Positions 42,320 through 52,958 are shown, counted from the first letter of the stretch. The stretch is DNA of 64,000 bases from an uncultured Pelagibacteraceae bacterium (GCA_902539165.1 CACBHY010000005.1:1-64000), one strand, 5' to 3'. Numbers and translations: made by a program. The notes: generated by a model not told the origin, from the sequence alone.

Positions 42320-44905
42320 ATGAATCTAGTCATAGTTGAAAGCCCTGCTAAAGCAAAGACAATTAATAAATATTTAGGAGATAATTATACTGTTTTAGCT
42401 AGCTACGGCCATATAAGAGATCTTCCATCTAAAAATGGATCTGTTGATCCAGATCAAAATTTTAAAATGGAATGGGAAGTTGATAGTTTTTCTAAAAAAT
42501 ATCTTAAAGAGATTACTGATGCTGCAAAAGAGTCCTCTAAAATTATTTTAGCGACTGATCCTGATCGTGAAGGAGAGGCTATAGCTTGGCATGTAAAAGA
42601 ATATTTAGACGAAAAAAAACTGTTAAAAAATAAGGAAATTGAACGTGTTGTATTTAATGAGATAACCAAAAAAGCAGTCACACATGGGATTGAAAATCCA
42701 AGACAAATAGAGCCTCTATTAGTTGATGCCTATATGGCTAGAAGAGCACTGGATTATTTAGTTGGATTTAATATTTCACCTATATTATGGACAAAATTAC
42801 CTGGTTCAAAATCAGCAGGTAGAGTTCAGTCTGTTGCTCTTAAATTAATTACTGAAAGAGAACATGAAATTGAGTTATTCAAGCCTCAGGAATTTTGGAC
42901 TTTAAGTGTTAATTTTCAGGATAAAAACAAAAATAATATTATAGCAAATATTGCGCAGATAGATGGCGAAAAAATTGAAAAATTCTCTTTTAAAAATAAG
43001 CAAGAAATTGAAAAAGCAATTACTAATATAAAAATTAAAAAATTTAATATTACTGATATTTCATCAAAAATTATTAGTAGAAATCCTTCAGGACCGTTTA
43101 CAACATCAACACTTCAGCAAGTTGCATCTAGTAGATTAGGTTTTGGTGCATCACGAACGATGCAGATAGCACAAAAACTTTATCAAGGAATTGAAATTGA
43201 AGGAGATACAGTTGGGCTAATAACTTATATAAGAACAGATGGAACTAATTTATCAAATGAAGCAATCACTAAATTTAGAGATTTTATAAAAAATGAATAT
43301 GGAAATGAATATTTACCAGAAAATCCAAATAATTATTCGGGTAAAAAGGCAAAAAATGCACAGGAAGCGCACGAAGCGATAAGACCTACTGATATTAAAA
43401 GAAATCCAAATTCTTTAAAAAAATATTTAAGCTCTGATCAGCAAAAATTATATAATTTAATTTGGTCTAGGGCTTTATCTTCACAAATGGAAACAGCTAA
43501 ATTTGATAGAAATACAGTTACTATAGAATCAGAAGATTATAAAACAATATGTAAATCAAGTGGATCAGTTTTGAAATTTGATGGGTTTTTAAAAATATAT
43601 TCAAATCAAATCAAAGATGACGATGAAAAAATATTACCCGAAATGTCAAAAGGTCCAATAAATATTGAGGCTTTTATTGACGAACAACATTTTACACAAC
43701 CTCCCCCACGTTACTCAGAAGCAAGTTTAGTTAAAAAATTAGAAGAGTTAGGAATAGGAAGACCATCAACTTATGCGAGTATAATTTCAACAATAGCAAA
43801 TAGAGGCTACGCTGAAACACTTAATAAAAGGTTTTTTCCAACGGATAGAGGTAAATTAATCTCTGCATTTTTAGAAAAACTATTTTCAAAATATGTAGAT
43901 TATAATTTTACAGCCGGATTAGAAGATCAGTTAGATGAAATAACTTCAGGTAAAGAAAGTTGGTTAAAGGTACTTGAGATGTTTTGGAAAGATTTTAATA
44001 ATAATATTTCAGAGGTCAAAGAAAAAAGGACTAGAGAAGTTTTAGATCTCTTAAACGAAAGTTTAGGTGCATTGATATTTGATGCTGATAAAGATGGTAA
44101 TATAATTCGAAAATGTCAATTATGTGAAACAGGTTCACTAAGTTTAAAGAATAGTTTCAGAGGTGGCGCTTTTATTGGATGTTCTAACTATCCAGAATGT
44201 AAGTTTACGAGACCATTATCAAAAACTAAAGCTGCAGCACAAGCTCAACTGAGTGAACCAAAATTTATTGGTAAGCATGATAATGGAAATGATATTTTTT
44301 TAAAAAATGGTAGATTTGGTCCATACCTTCAATATGAAAAAATTCTTGAGGAAATCGTTAACAAGGAAAAGCCTAAAAAGAGGAAAAAAACAAAAAAAAT
44401 AAAACCTGATGTTAATGAATTGTTAAAAAATGTTTCGATACCAAAAGGCATTGAATTAGAGTCCATTGATTTACAAAAAGCTAAATTCTTATGCTCTTTA
44501 CCAAAGATACTTGGAATAAATCCTGAAAATCAAAAAGAAATTATATTAAATACAGGCAGATTTGGACCGTATTTAAAATGTGAGAGTAAATCAGCGCGTA
44601 TAGAAAATATTGATGAAATATTTTCAATTGGCTTAAATAGAGCAATAACATTAATTGCTGAGGCAAAACCAGGCAGAATTTCATCATCTATTATTAAGGA
44701 TTTAGGTAACCATCCTGAAGATAAAAAACCAGTTAGAATTATGAAAGGTCAATATGGTCCATATATTAAATACAAATCGTTAAATGCAACAATCCCAGAA
44801 GAAAAAGATCCAACAGAAATCAATATGGATGAAGCTTTAATATTAATTGAGAAAAGAATAGAATACGATAAGAATAAGAAATCAAAAAAGAAAAAAAGAA
44901 AATGA
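42320..44905 (+). CDS. topA: DNA topoisomerase I
   Basis: Relaxes negative supercoils. The Toprim domain starts VIVESPAKAKTINKYLG and has the acidic motif ATDPDREGEAIAWH. The nucleophile is Tyr303 in LITYIRTDGTNLS. A zinc-finger-like CQLCETGSL and GCSNYPECKF follows at about 595-635, then several basic C-terminal repeats containing GRFGPYL. Length 861 is typical of alphaproteobacterial TopA. It overlaps the small exported-protein gene by 4 nt. Confidence 0.97.
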   Translation: MNLVIVESPAKAKTINKYLGDNYTVLASYGHIRDLPSKNGSVDPDQNFKMEWEVDSFSKKYLKEITDAAKESSKIILATDPDREGEAIAWHVKEYLDEKKLLKNKEIERVVFNEITKKAVTHGIENPRQIEPLLVDAYMARRALDYLVGFNISPILWTKLPGSKSAGRVQSVALKLITEREHEIELFKPQEFWTLSVNFQDKNKNNIIANIAQIDGEKIEKFSFKNKQEIEKAITNIKIKKFNITDISSKIISRNPSGPFTTSTLQQVASSRLGFGASRTMQIAQKLYQGIEIEGDTVGLITYIRTDGTNLSNEAITKFRDFIKNEYGNEYLPENPNNYSGKKAKNAQEAHEAIRPTDIKRNPNSLKKYLSSDQQKLYNLIWSRALSSQMETAKFDRNTVTIESEDYKTICKSSGSVLKFDGFLKIYSNQIKDDDEKILPEMSKGPINIEAFIDEQHFTQPPPRYSEASLVKKLEELGIGRPSTYASIISTIANRGYAETLNKRFFPTDRGKLISAFLEKLFSKYVDYNFTAGLEDQLDEITSGKESWLKVLEMFWKDFNNNISEVKEKRTREVLDLLNESLGALIFDADKDGNIIRKCQLCETGSLSLKNSFRGGAFIGCSNYPECKFTRPLSKTKAAAQAQLSEPKFIGKHDNGNDIFLKNGRFGPYLQYEKILEEIVNKEKPKKRKKTKKIKPDVNELLKNVSIPKGIELESIDLQKAKFLCSLPKILGINPENQKEIILNTGRFGPYLKCESKSARIENIDEIFSIGLNRAITLIAEAKPGRISSSIIKDLGNHPEDKKPVRIMKGQYGPYIKYKSLNATIPEEKDPTEINMDEALILIEKRIEYDKNKKSKKKKRK

Positions 44906-45114
44906 ACAAAATATTATTAATAGTAATTTTATCAATGTTTGTTGTTAACTTTAGCTCAGCTAAAGAAGACTGTTCCTCATATAAAAAACTATCAAAAGAA
45001 CACCTAAAATGTTTAGGGTCAAAGATTAAAAAGAAATCTTCTAGCATTGGTTTAGATACAAATAATATAAAAGAAAAAAAGTATTTAACTGACTGGTTTA
45101 AGAAGAAAAATTAA
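44902..45114 (+). CDS. Small predicted exported protein, function unknown
   Basis: A 70-residue product with a signal peptide (residues 1-20, ending SSA-K), leaving about 50 residues that are highly basic and contain two cysteines (EDCSSYKKLSKEHLKCLGSK), possibly disulfide-bonded. It overlaps topA by ATGA and RidA by one base, so it is surely translated as part of this operon. I recognise no family. Small secreted cationic proteins of this sort occur between core genes in SAR11. Confidence 0.75.
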   Translation: MNKILLIVILSMFVVNFSSAKEDCSSYKKLSKEHLKCLGSKIKKKSSSIGLDTNNIKEKKYLTDWFKKKN

Positions 45115-45575
45115 TGAGTTTTGAAGAAAATATCTTAAAAAATAACATTATATTACCAGAAGCAAAAGCACCGGTAGGATCATATGCTGCAACTAAGATT
45201 GTTGGGAAACTATTATTTGTATCAGGGCAAATATCTATTGATGAGAATGGAGAATTAATAAAAGGCAAAATTGGTAAAGAATTAACAACTGAAGATGGTT
45301 ATAACGCTGCAAAGAGATGTGGTTTGAATATCGTATCACAAGTTAAAAATGCCTGTTATAATGATTTATCCAAAATTAGATCATGTGTAAAATTAACAGG
45401 CTATGTAAATTCAACTAACAATTTTATGGAACAACCTAAGGTAATAAATGGTGCTTCAGATATTATAGCATCTATATTTGGTGACGCAGGTATTCATACT
45501 AGAGCAGCTGTGAGTACTAATAGTTTACCATTAGGAGTATCTGTTGAGGTTGATGCAATATTTGAATTAATTTGA
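45114..45575 (+). CDS. RidA/YjgF-family protein
   Basis: A 153-residue member of the larger RidA-like group (YjgF/Rutgers family) that includes enamine/imine deaminases. It has LLFVSGQISIDENGELIKGKIG, a helix with AAKRCGLNIVSQVKNA, and SVEVDAIFEL at the end. The canonical catalytic Arg of RidA (in a RAAV context near the C-terminus) is present in HTRAAVSTNSLP. It is the last gene of the ruvX-topA run and ends one base from the convergent ugd. Confidence 0.9.
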   Translation: MSFEENILKNNIILPEAKAPVGSYAATKIVGKLLFVSGQISIDENGELIKGKIGKELTTEDGYNAAKRCGLNIVSQVKNACYNDLSKIRSCVKLTGYVNSTNNFMEQPKVINGASDIIASIFGDAGIHTRAAVSTNSLPLGVSVEVDAIFELI

Positions 45576-45576
45576 T

Positions 45577-46875
45577 TTATCTTCCAACACCAAAATAGTC
45601 AATTTTTAATTTTTTCATTTTCAAAGGAGAAAACATATTTCGCATATCGTATATTTTAATTTTCTGTTTCTTTGTTAATTTTTTAAAGTTCAATAATTTA
45701 AAATCATTCCACTCAGTATGTAATATGATCAAATCTGACCTCAAACAAGCAGACGAGATTGTGCTACAATAATTAACATTTTTTAAATCTTTAAAATCGT
45801 CTTTTTCACCTGAAGGATCGTAATATTTGATTTTGCTATTTTTTTTATTTAAATATTTGATCATTGGTATACTTGATGCCTCACGCATGTCGTCTGTGTT
45901 CGGTTTAAATGTTACACCCAAAAAGGTTATAATTTTATTTTTTAAATTACCGCTAAGAATTTTTTCAACTCTCTTAATTAGTAAATTTTTTCGGTTTTCA
46001 TTGGAATTAACTACACTTTTAACGATTGACAAATTGGTTTTAAATTTATTTCCAGTATCAATCAATGCACGAGTATCCTTTGGAAAGCAAGATCCACCAT
46101 ATGCTGGTCCTGCTCTTAAAAATCTATCCCCTATTCTTTCGTCTGAACCCATGCCTTGAGATACATCTTTGACATCAACTTCTGCTTTTTCGCACAAATT
46201 AGCTATTTCATTTATGAATGAAATCTTAGTTGCTAAAAAGGCATTTGAAGCGTATTTAATAAGTTCTGCACCTTTTCTTGAAGTATTAAAGTATCTACTT
46301 GTTTTTTTTATAATTGGTAAATAGAGTGATCTCAATATTTTGTTAGCTTTCGTGCTATTAGTTCCAATAATGACTCTATCAGGATAAATAAAATCTCTTA
46401 TTGCTTCACCCTCTCTTAAAAATTCAGGATTTGATACAACGTCAACTAATTTTTTTTTCTTTAAGTTAATTAGAATCTTCTCAATTTTGTCTCCTGTTGA
46501 TACAGGTACCGTAGATTTAGTAATTATTATTTTATATTTTTTTATTATTTTTTTTAAATCTTTAGCAACACTAAAAACATGTTTTAAATCAGCTGAGTTA
46601 GTATTTTTTTTGGTAGGTGTCCCAACACAGATAAAGATTATATCTGAATTTATTACAGCTTGTTTTAAATCTGATGTAAAAATTAACCTTTTTTGTTTAA
46701 AGTTTTTTTTTAAAATCTCTTCGAGACCTGGTTCAAAAATAGGTACAATACCTTTATTTAATAAATCAATTTTTTTCTGATCTTTATCTACACAATAAAC
46801 TGTATTTCCAACATCAGAAAAGCATACCCCGCTTACAAGACCAACGTAACCTGTACCTATCATGCAAAGTTTCAT
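45577..46875 (-). CDS. ugd: UDP-glucose 6-dehydrogenase
   Basis: Oxidises UDP-glucose to UDP-glucuronate in two NAD-dependent steps. The N-terminal Rossmann fold is MIGTGYVGLVSGVCFSDVG. The catalytic Cys263 lies in GPAYGGSCFPKDTRAL, with ITKSTVPVSTG and EFLREGEAIRDF upstream. Length is 432. It overlaps galU by 4 nt; together they feed UDP-glucuronate into surface polysaccharide or glycolipid synthesis. SAR11 can make glucuronosyl lipids under phosphate limitation, which is a possible role. Confidence 0.95.
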   Translation of the reverse strand: MKLCMIGTGYVGLVSGVCFSDVGNTVYCVDKDQKKIDLLNKGIVPIFEPGLEEILKKNFKQKRLIFTSDLKQAVINSDIIFICVGTPTKKNTNSADLKHVFSVAKDLKKIIKKYKIIITKSTVPVSTGDKIEKILINLKKKKLVDVVSNPEFLREGEAIRDFIYPDRVIIGTNSTKANKILRSLYLPIIKKTSRYFNTSRKGAELIKYASNAFLATKISFINEIANLCEKAEVDVKDVSQGMGSDERIGDRFLRAGPAYGGSCFPKDTRALIDTGNKFKTNLSIVKSVVNSNENRKNLLIKRVEKILSGNLKNKIITFLGVTFKPNTDDMREASSIPMIKYLNKKNSKIKYYDPSGEKDDFKDLKNVNYCSTISSACLRSDLIILHTEWNDFKLLNFKKLTKKQKIKIYDMRNMFSPLKMKKLKIDYFGVGR

Positions 46876-47687
46876 AATCTACCTATTTCGATGTTGGAGT
46901 TAATGAAACCGTTCATTGTTCCGCAGTCTAAATATTTACCTGTAAAATTATGAGCAATAAATCTTTCATTTTTATTAATTAAGGATTGAATTGCGTCTGT
47001 TATATGAATTTCACCACCTTTACCAGGTTTTTGTTTGGATAATTTATTAAAAATTGTCTTTGGTAAAATATATCTACCAATCACTGCTTTATTTGAAGGA
47101 GCATTTTTTATAGATGGTTTTTCAATTACCTCTTTGATAATAAAATTATTTTTAGATAATTCTTTGCCTAAACTATAAATACCCCACCTAGATACTGTTT
47201 TTCTTTCTACTTTCATACTCGCCATTATAGATGATTTGTGTTTCTTGTGAGCAGAAATCATCGACTTTGAACAATTATGCTTCATTATCAAATCATCAGG
47301 TAGTAACATTAAAAAATATTTATCTTTTATAAATTTTTTAGTTTTAAGGACAGCGTCACCTGTCCCTTTAGGTTTGTTTTGATAAACAAATTTTATCATT
47401 TTTTTGTATTTAAGAATTTTTTTGTACTCCTCAATAATTTTTGGATCTTTTTTCTTTTTGATAATATTTTTATAAAATGTATCACTGTAAAAATATTTTT
47501 TTATCATCATTTTCTTCTTAGAAATAATAAAAATTATTTCTTTAATACCAGCGTCTATACATTCATCTAATATATATTCAATTCCAGGTTTGCCATTTAT
47601 AGGTAATAACTCTTTTGCAAAAACACTCGTCAAAGGCAATAATCTGGTTCCAAGACCTGCTAATGGAATAATAGCTTGTTTAATCAT
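46872..47687 (-). CDS. galU: UTP-glucose-1-phosphate uridylyltransferase
   Basis: Makes UDP-glucose. The nucleotide-binding motif is IIPLAGLGTRLLPLT at the start, followed by the acceptor motif KELLPINGKPGIEYI, GTGDAVLKTK, the metal site LLPDDL and ISKWG-like SRWGIY. At 271 residues it is slightly short. It sits directly ahead of ugd as a two-gene unit and is divergent from panC. Confidence 0.95.
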   Translation of the reverse strand: MIKQAIIPLAGLGTRLLPLTSVFAKELLPINGKPGIEYILDECIDAGIKEIIFIISKKKMMIKKYFYSDTFYKNIIKKKKDPKIIEEYKKILKYKKMIKFVYQNKPKGTGDAVLKTKKFIKDKYFLMLLPDDLIMKHNCSKSMISAHKKHKSSIMASMKVERKTVSRWGIYSLGKELSKNNFIIKEVIEKPSIKNAPSNKAVIGRYILPKTIFNKLSKQKPGKGGEIHITDAIQSLINKNERFIAHNFTGKYLDCGTMNGFINSNIEIGRL

Positions 47688-47721
47688 TTAAATGTTTTAC
47701 TTATTTAAGACATTTACACAA

Positions 47722-48537
47722 ATGAAAATTTTATTAAATAGGACATCATTAACCAAATCATTGGCACCTTTTAATGACATTGGGTTTGTTCCAACTATGG
47801 GCGCCATACATAAAGGACATTTATCACTTATAAATAGATCGAATCAAGTTTGTATGAAAACAGTTGTTAGTATTTTTGTAAATCCAAAACAATTCAATAA
47901 CAAAAAAGATTTTAAAACTTATCCAAAAAATATTAAGAAAGATTTAAGATTGTTAAATAAAACAAAACAAGTTGACTTTATCTATATTCCAAAATTTAGA
48001 GATATCTTTATTAATAATAAGAAACCAAAAGTTAAAATTAAAAAAAAAGATAAGATTCTTTGTGCTAAATTTAGAAAGGACCATTTTGAAGGTGTTTTGG
48101 ATGTAATGGATAGTTTAACAAATATAGTAAAACCAAATAAAATTTTTATGGGTGAAAAGGATTTTCAGCAATTATTTTTAGTTAAAAAATTTTTAAAAAA
48201 TAAATATAATACAGAAGTTATAGGATGCAAAACTATTCGTGAAAAAAATAAAGTTGCTTTATCCTCAAGAAATTATTTACTATCTGAGGAAAATCTTGCT
48301 TTAGCAAGTGTAATAATAAGAAAGTTAATTAATTTGAAAAAAATTATCAAATTTAAAAAAAATAAAAATAGATACTTAAAAACGGTGAGAAGTGATCTTG
48401 AGAAAAAATTTAATATCAATATTGAGTACTTAGAGTTAAGGAACATATATAACCTAAAATTATCAAGCGTTATGAATAAATCTAGATTATTTGTAGCATA
48501 TTATTTAAATGGTGTAAGATTAATAGATAATTTATAA
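47722..48537 (+). CDS. panC: Pantothenate synthetase
   Basis: Joins pantoate and beta-alanine. The family's nucleotide motif FVPTMGAIHKGHLSLI lies near residue 25, followed by VVSIFVNPKQFN, the MGEKDFQQL loop, and KVALSSRNYLLS. I prefer ATG 47722 (271 residues); an in-frame ATG at 47692 would leave only 4 bp to galU. Its 3' end overlaps the convergent mgtE by 6 nt. No panB is adjacent. Confidence 0.93.
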   Translation: MKILLNRTSLTKSLAPFNDIGFVPTMGAIHKGHLSLINRSNQVCMKTVVSIFVNPKQFNNKKDFKTYPKNIKKDLRLLNKTKQVDFIYIPKFRDIFINNKKPKVKIKKKDKILCAKFRKDHFEGVLDVMDSLTNIVKPNKIFMGEKDFQQLFLVKKFLKNKYNTEVIGCKTIREKNKVALSSRNYLLSEENLALASVIIRKLINLKKIIKFKKNKNRYLKTVRSDLEKKFNINIEYLELRNIYNLKLSSVMNKSRLFVAYYLNGVRLIDNL

Positions 48538-49905
48538 AAAATAAGCCCCTACTCCTAAAAAAGATACAAAACCAATTACGTCTGTTATTGTGGTAACAAA
48601 TACACTTGATGCTATTGCTGGATCAATATTCAATTTTTTTAATGTGAAAGGAACTAATATTCCAAACAAACCTGCAATAATCATTGTCAATACCATCGAA
48701 ATAGCAATTATTAGTGAGAGAAGATTATCTTGAAACCATATTTGTACAATAAAAGCACTTATTACTGCAAAAATTATACCATTTAAAATTCCAATAGAGA
48801 ATTCTTTCATAACATTAGATGAAATGTTGTTTTTGGTTAAATCATTAGTAGCTATTGTTCTTACTGTTACTGCTAGAGTTTGCATTCCTGCATTACCACC
48901 CATAGAAGCAACAATAGGCATTAGAAATGCTAGCACTACCATTTGTTCTATTGTGGCACCAAAAAGACTTATACACCAAGTTGCTAAGAAGGCAGTAAAT
49001 AAATTTAATAGTAGCCAATTAAATCTTCTTTTAGTTTTAGTTATAACTCCATCAGTGATTTCCTCATCTCCTACTCCAGCCAATCTTAAAGCATCCTCTT
49101 CTGCTTCTTCTTTTAAAACTGTTAATACGTCATCATTGGTTATCATCCCAACTAATTTATTATTTTTATCTGTTACAGCTGCTGAATTAAGATTGTAGTT
49201 TTCAAATAAATTTGCGACCTCTTCTTTATCCATATCTACAGGTACTAATAATTGAGACTCTGACATTACGGTTGCCATTTTGGTATCTCTTGGTGATGTT
49301 AATACCTTAGAAGACGGAACAGTACCAACGGGATTAAAGTCTTCATTAACTATAAATATTTCTAAAAATTCCTCAGGGAGATCCTTATTTTCTCTCAAAT
49401 AATCAATAGTTTGTCCTACAGACCAGTTACTAGGTATAGCAGTAAAATCTCTTTGCATTAATCTAGCAGCCGTGTCTTCTGGATAACTCAAACTCTCCAA
49501 TAAAGCAAAACGATCTTTGGGTGGTAAAGAACTTAGAATATTATTTTTATCTTCTTCAGGAACATTCTCTAAAATAGAAATTGCATCATCAGAATCTAAA
49601 TTTTTAATAATACTTACAATTGAGTCAGAAGATAAATTAGTAATAATTTCTGTTTGTATTGACTCGTTTAACTCAACAAATACCTCTGGATCTATATTAA
49701 AATTATTTAGTTTAATTAAATTTTCTCTATCATTTTGACTTAAGTGTTCAATTATATCTGCCGCATCAGCTGGGTGCATTTCGCTGAAAGAATTAGTAAT
49801 AAATTGAGCGTCATTGTTAGCTATTTTTGAGGTAACAACTCTGATGTACTCTTTATTAAATTCAAAATTTACTTTTTTATCTTTAGTTTTTTTTGTTAAA
49901 GACAT
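48532..49905 (-). CDS. mgtE: Magnesium transporter MgtE
   Basis: Mg2+ channel of the inner membrane. The 457-residue protein has the N domain (MHPADAADIIEHL, LESLSYPEDTAARLMQ), a CBS pair (about 150-270; VGTVPSSKVL, NLNSAAVTDKNNKLVGMIT) and five membrane helices at the C-terminus with AFLMPIVASMGGNAGMQTLAVTVR, where the pore helix and Mg-selectivity Asn-Ala-Gly occur. AGGA precedes ATG 49905. It is divergent from lipB. Confidence 0.94.
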   Translation of the reverse strand: MSLTKKTKDKKVNFEFNKEYIRVVTSKIANNDAQFITNSFSEMHPADAADIIEHLSQNDRENLIKLNNFNIDPEVFVELNESIQTEIITNLSSDSIVSIIKNLDSDDAISILENVPEEDKNNILSSLPPKDRFALLESLSYPEDTAARLMQRDFTAIPSNWSVGQTIDYLRENKDLPEEFLEIFIVNEDFNPVGTVPSSKVLTSPRDTKMATVMSESQLLVPVDMDKEEVANLFENYNLNSAAVTDKNNKLVGMITNDDVLTVLKEEAEEDALRLAGVGDEEITDGVITKTKRRFNWLLLNLFTAFLATWCISLFGATIEQMVVLAFLMPIVASMGGNAGMQTLAVTVRTIATNDLTKNNISSNVMKEFSIGILNGIIFAVISAFIVQIWFQDNLLSLIIAISMVLTMIIAGLFGILVPFTLKKLNIDPAIASSVFVTTITDVIGFVSFLGVGAYFL

Positions 49906-49926
49906 AGATCTTCCTATAATTTAGAT

Positions 49927-49955
49927 TTGCACTATTAATACATAATAAAGATAAT
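49927..49955 (+). promoter_or_regulatory. Candidate promoter of lipB
   Basis: TTGCAC (49927-49932), a 17-base spacer and GATAAT (49950-49955) lie in the 61-bp divergent gap between mgtE and lipB. The expected start would leave only about five bases before the lipB ATG, so the message would be nearly leaderless, in keeping with the lack of a Shine-Dalgarno. Confidence 0.45.
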
Positions 49956-49966
49956 ACAATTTATAA

Positions 49967-50584
49967 ATGAATATAGAGATCAAAAAGTCAGTAAAACCGG
50001 TAAATTATATTGATGCTATAAATATTATGGAAGAAAGATTAGAGCAAATATTTAACAATAAAGAGAAAGAATTGATTTGGACCTTAGAACATGAGGAGAT
50101 TTACACTGCTGGAACAAGTTATAACGAAATAGACATTATTGACAAATCTATAAAAATAATTGAAACAAATAGAGGTGGAAAAATCACTTGTCATGGTCCT
50201 GGGCAACTAATTTTTTACTTTGTTTTAGATTTAAGAAACAAAAAAGATATTAGAAAATTTATAAATTCTATTGAGAAGACAATTATTGAAACTTTAAAAA
50301 CTTTTGATATAGAAACTTTTTCCGATAAAGATAACATTGGAATCTGGTATAATGATAACGGTAAAGTAAAAAAAGTTGCTGCAATTGGAGTACGTGTGAA
50401 AAAATGGATTGCATATCATGGTTTTGCTATAAACATAAACAATAATTTAGATCAATATAAAAAAATTATACCTTGTGGTATTAAAGATAAAGGAATTACA
50501 AATTTAGTTAAAATTAAAAAAAAAGATTATTCAAAATTAGAAGATTTATTAATAGAAAAATTTATTTTAAACCTGAGAAACTAA
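49967..50584 (+). CDS. lipB: Octanoyltransferase LipB
   Basis: Transfers octanoate from ACP to lipoyl domains, first step of lipoate synthesis. The 205-residue protein has [22 protein letters not shown]-like core ([13 protein letters not shown] near 66), Lys136 in [13 protein letters not shown], and the nucleophile Cys170 in [13 protein letters not shown]. All catalytic residues are present. Its end overlaps the convergent pseudouridine synthase gene by 23 nt. lipA is not in the window. Confidence 0.95.
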   Translation: MNIEIKKSVKPVNYIDAINIMEERLEQIFNNKEKELIWTLEHEEIYTAGTSYNEIDIIDKSIKIIETNRGGKITCHGPGQLIFYFVLDLRNKKDIRKFINSIEKTIIETLKTFDIETFSDKDNIGIWYNDNGKVKKVAAIGVRVKKWIAYHGFAININNNLDQYKKIIPCGIKDKGITNLVKIKKKDYSKLEDLLIEKFILNLRN

Positions 50585-51479
50585 GTCTTTTTGTTTTCAA
50601 TAAATTTCTAAAATAATCGGGTAATAAAGCAGTATAAGTGTGTTTTACATTATTAATAATAAATTTTATTTGATATGAGTGGAGCATTAAATTTTTGTTA
50701 AGGCCTCTAGTAGAATTTGATAATTTATATTTAATATCTCCAAAAATAGGCTGACCCAAAGCATACAACTGTTTTCTTAATTGATGCTTACGACCAGTTA
50801 TTGGCTTTAGTTTGACTAAACTTGCCTCTGAATTTTTATCGAGTACTTTGTATAGTGTTTTAGCCTTTTCTATAATTTTTTTTTCTCCATCATATCTTAT
50901 TAAATCATCATTCCATTCACCTGAATCTTTAACTAGTTCTCCATGGCAGATTGCTAAATAAGTTTTGTGAACTTTCCTTAGTCTAAATAAAGAAGTTAAT
51001 AACTGTGCGCTTTCTCTATTTTTTGCCATAATAAATACTCCAGATGTATCCTTATCTAAACGGTGAACTGAAAATGGTTTTGTACCTTGAAAGATTTCAC
51101 TTTTAGAAAAAATATCTACAAGGTTTTTTTTTGACTTAGTTCCACCTTGAACTGATATTCCAGAACTTTTATTTAATACTATAAAATTTTCATTATTATC
51201 TATTATTTGATCTTCATTTGATTTTATAACTTCCTTGGATGGTTCAAATTTAATTTTTTTTTGTACAATCGACTCTTTGAATTCAATATTAAATAAATCA
51301 ATATTATCTTTTGTGCTAATTTTTTGTGAACTTTTAATTTTTTTTTTATTTAATTTGATTTTACCTGAGCGTAAATATTTTTCTATTAGTCCTTGGGGTA
51401 TATTTCCAAATTTAAACCTGATCCATCGATCAATGCGCATATCATTACACGTTGAATCAACGATGTAAGACTTTTTCAT
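50562..51479 (-). CDS. 23S rRNA pseudouridine synthase, RluC/RluD type
   Basis: Isomerises uridines in 23S rRNA. An N-terminal S4 domain ([33 protein letters not shown]) precedes the catalytic domain with the active-site Asp in [16 protein letters not shown], and [14 protein letters not shown] and [10 protein letters not shown] near the end. Length 305. The alphaproteobacterial context suggests rluC, but RluC and RluD cannot be separated by eye. It starts 10 bp after rplQ and is probably the last gene of the ribosomal run. Confidence 0.87.
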   Translation of the reverse strand: MKKSYIVDSTCNDMRIDRWIRFKFGNIPQGLIEKYLRSGKIKLNKKKIKSSQKISTKDNIDLFNIEFKESIVQKKIKFEPSKEVIKSNEDQIIDNNENFIVLNKSSGISVQGGTKSKKNLVDIFSKSEIFQGTKPFSVHRLDKDTSGVFIMAKNRESAQLLTSLFRLRKVHKTYLAICHGELVKDSGEWNDDLIRYDGEKKIIEKAKTLYKVLDKNSEASLVKLKPITGRKHQLRKQLYALGQPIFGDIKYKLSNSTRGLNKNLMLHSYQIKFIINNVKHTYTALLPDYFRNLLKTKRLSFSGLK

Positions 51480-51489
51480 GACTTTAAAT

Positions 51490-51930
51490 TTATGCTGATG
51501 CTTGTTTTTCTACAGCTTTTGGTGTTTCTTTAGTTGTATCTTTTTTTGGTTTGTCTATTTTTTTAGCTTCTGCATCTCTATCAACAAATTCTATTATAGC
51601 CATTGGTGCATTGTCACCATACCGAAATCCTGCTTTAATAATTCTTGTATATCCACCTTTTCTGTTTTCATATCTTTTAGAAAGTGTTTTTTTTACTTTA
51701 TTAGCTGACTTAATATCTTGAAGCTTCGAAACTAACATTTTGGTTGTTTGCAAAGTTTCTCTTTTTCCTAAAGTAATAATTTTATCTGCTTGAGGTTTTA
51801 AAAACTTAGCTTTTGGTAAAGTAGTTTTTATTTGCTCATATTTTATTAAAGAATTTAGCATGTTCTTTAATAGAGCTTTTCTATGTTCAGAAGTCCTATT
51901 TAACTTCTTATTAGTCATTGCATGTCTCAT
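51490..51930 (-). CDS. rplQ: 50S ribosomal protein L17
   Basis: Last gene of the alpha operon. The L17 core is complete ([64 protein letters not shown]). The C-terminal 25 residues are a Lys/Thr-rich extension beyond the core, making 146 residues. It overlaps rpoA by one base. Confidence 0.96.
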   Translation of the reverse strand: MRHAMTNKKLNRTSEHRKALLKNMLNSLIKYEQIKTTLPKAKFLKPQADKIITLGKRETLQTTKMLVSKLQDIKSANKVKKTLSKRYENRKGGYTRIIKAGFRYGDNAPMAIIEFVDRDAEAKKIDKPKKDTTKETPKAVEKQASA

Positions 51931-52958
51931 TAGATAGCTTCCTCTAATTTTTTAGACATTTCTGCAATATTGTCTGGCGGCCAGTTGGGTATTTCCATTC
52001 CTAAGTATAAAGACATTCCAGTTAAAACTTCTTTAATTTCATTTAATGATTTTCTTCCGAAGTTAGGAGTTCTTAGCATTTCACCTTCAGATTTTTGGAC
52101 TAAATCTCCTATATAGATAATGTTGTCATTTTTTAAACAATTCATAGATCTCACTGATAATTCGAGTTCATCCACTTTTCTTAATAAGTTTTTATTAAAT
52201 TCAGGCTCTGTAGAAACCTCTTTGATAGGAGCCTCAACAGGTTCATCAAAGTTAATAAACATTTTTAGTTGGTCTTGAAAAATTCTTGCAGAGTAAGCAA
52301 CAGCATCTTCTGCAGATATGGAACCATTAGTCTCTACTTCCATAGTTAATTTATCATAATCTAGTGCTTTTCCTTCCCTTGCTGTACTCACTGAAAACGA
52401 AACTTTTTTTACAGGACTGTAGAGTGAGTCTATAGCAATTAAACCTAATGGTGGTTCCTCTGGTTTATTAAGATCAGCAGGAACATAACCCTTACCTGTA
52501 TTAACGTTCATTTCCATATGAAAAGATGTTTTTTCATCAAGATTACAAATTACTAATTCAGGGTTTAAAATTTCAACGTCAGCAACTTGCGTAATATCAG
52601 ATGCTTTAATTTCACCTGGTCCTTTAGCGTCTAAAACTAATTTTTTTGTACTCTCTGAACTGGATTTTAGCGCTAATGATTTCACGTTTAAAACAATATC
52701 TGTAACATCTTCTCTAACACCTTTAATCGATGTAAATTCGTGAAGGACACCATCTATTTGAATTGATGTAACTGCAGTACCTCTTATTGAAGAAAGTAAA
52801 ATTCTTCTAAGCGAGTTACCTAAAGTTAATCCAAAACCTTTTTCCAAAGGTTCAGCAACTATTTTTGCATGAGTCAAGTCGTCACTTATTTGCACATCTA
52901 GTTTTGATGGCTTAATTAATGACTTCCAATTTTTTATATTTACATTTTCGACTTCCAT
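51930..52958 (-). CDS. rpoA: DNA-directed RNA polymerase subunit alpha
   Basis: Alpha subunit, 342 residues. The N-terminal assembly domain has [21 protein letters not shown] and [15 protein letters not shown]; the C-terminal domain (about 255-325) has [19 protein letters not shown] and [17 protein letters not shown], which binds upstream elements and activators. Position between rpsK and rplQ, with one-base overlaps on both sides, is the conserved alpha operon order. Confidence 0.98.
   Translation of the reverse strand: MEVENVNIKNWKSLIKPSKLDVQISDDLTHAKIVAEPLEKGFGLTLGNSLRRILLSSIRGTAVTSIQIDGVLHEFTSIKGVREDVTDIVLNVKSLALKSSSESTKKLVLDAKGPGEIKASDITQVADVEILNPELVICNLDEKTSFHMEMNVNTGKGYVPADLNKPEEPPLGLIAIDSLYSPVKKVSFSVSTAREGKALDYDKLTMEVETNGSISAEDAVAYSARIFQDQLKMFINFDEPVEAPIKEVSTEPEFNKNLLRKVDELELSVRSMNCLKNDNIIYIGDLVQKSEGEMLRTPNFGRKSLNEIKEVLTGMSLYLGMEIPNWPPDNIAEMSKKLEEAI

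Noticed and set aside
48824-49198. 124-codon open frame opposite mgtE
   Set aside because: Antisense to the CBS and membrane regions of mgtE; no independent evidence for coding.
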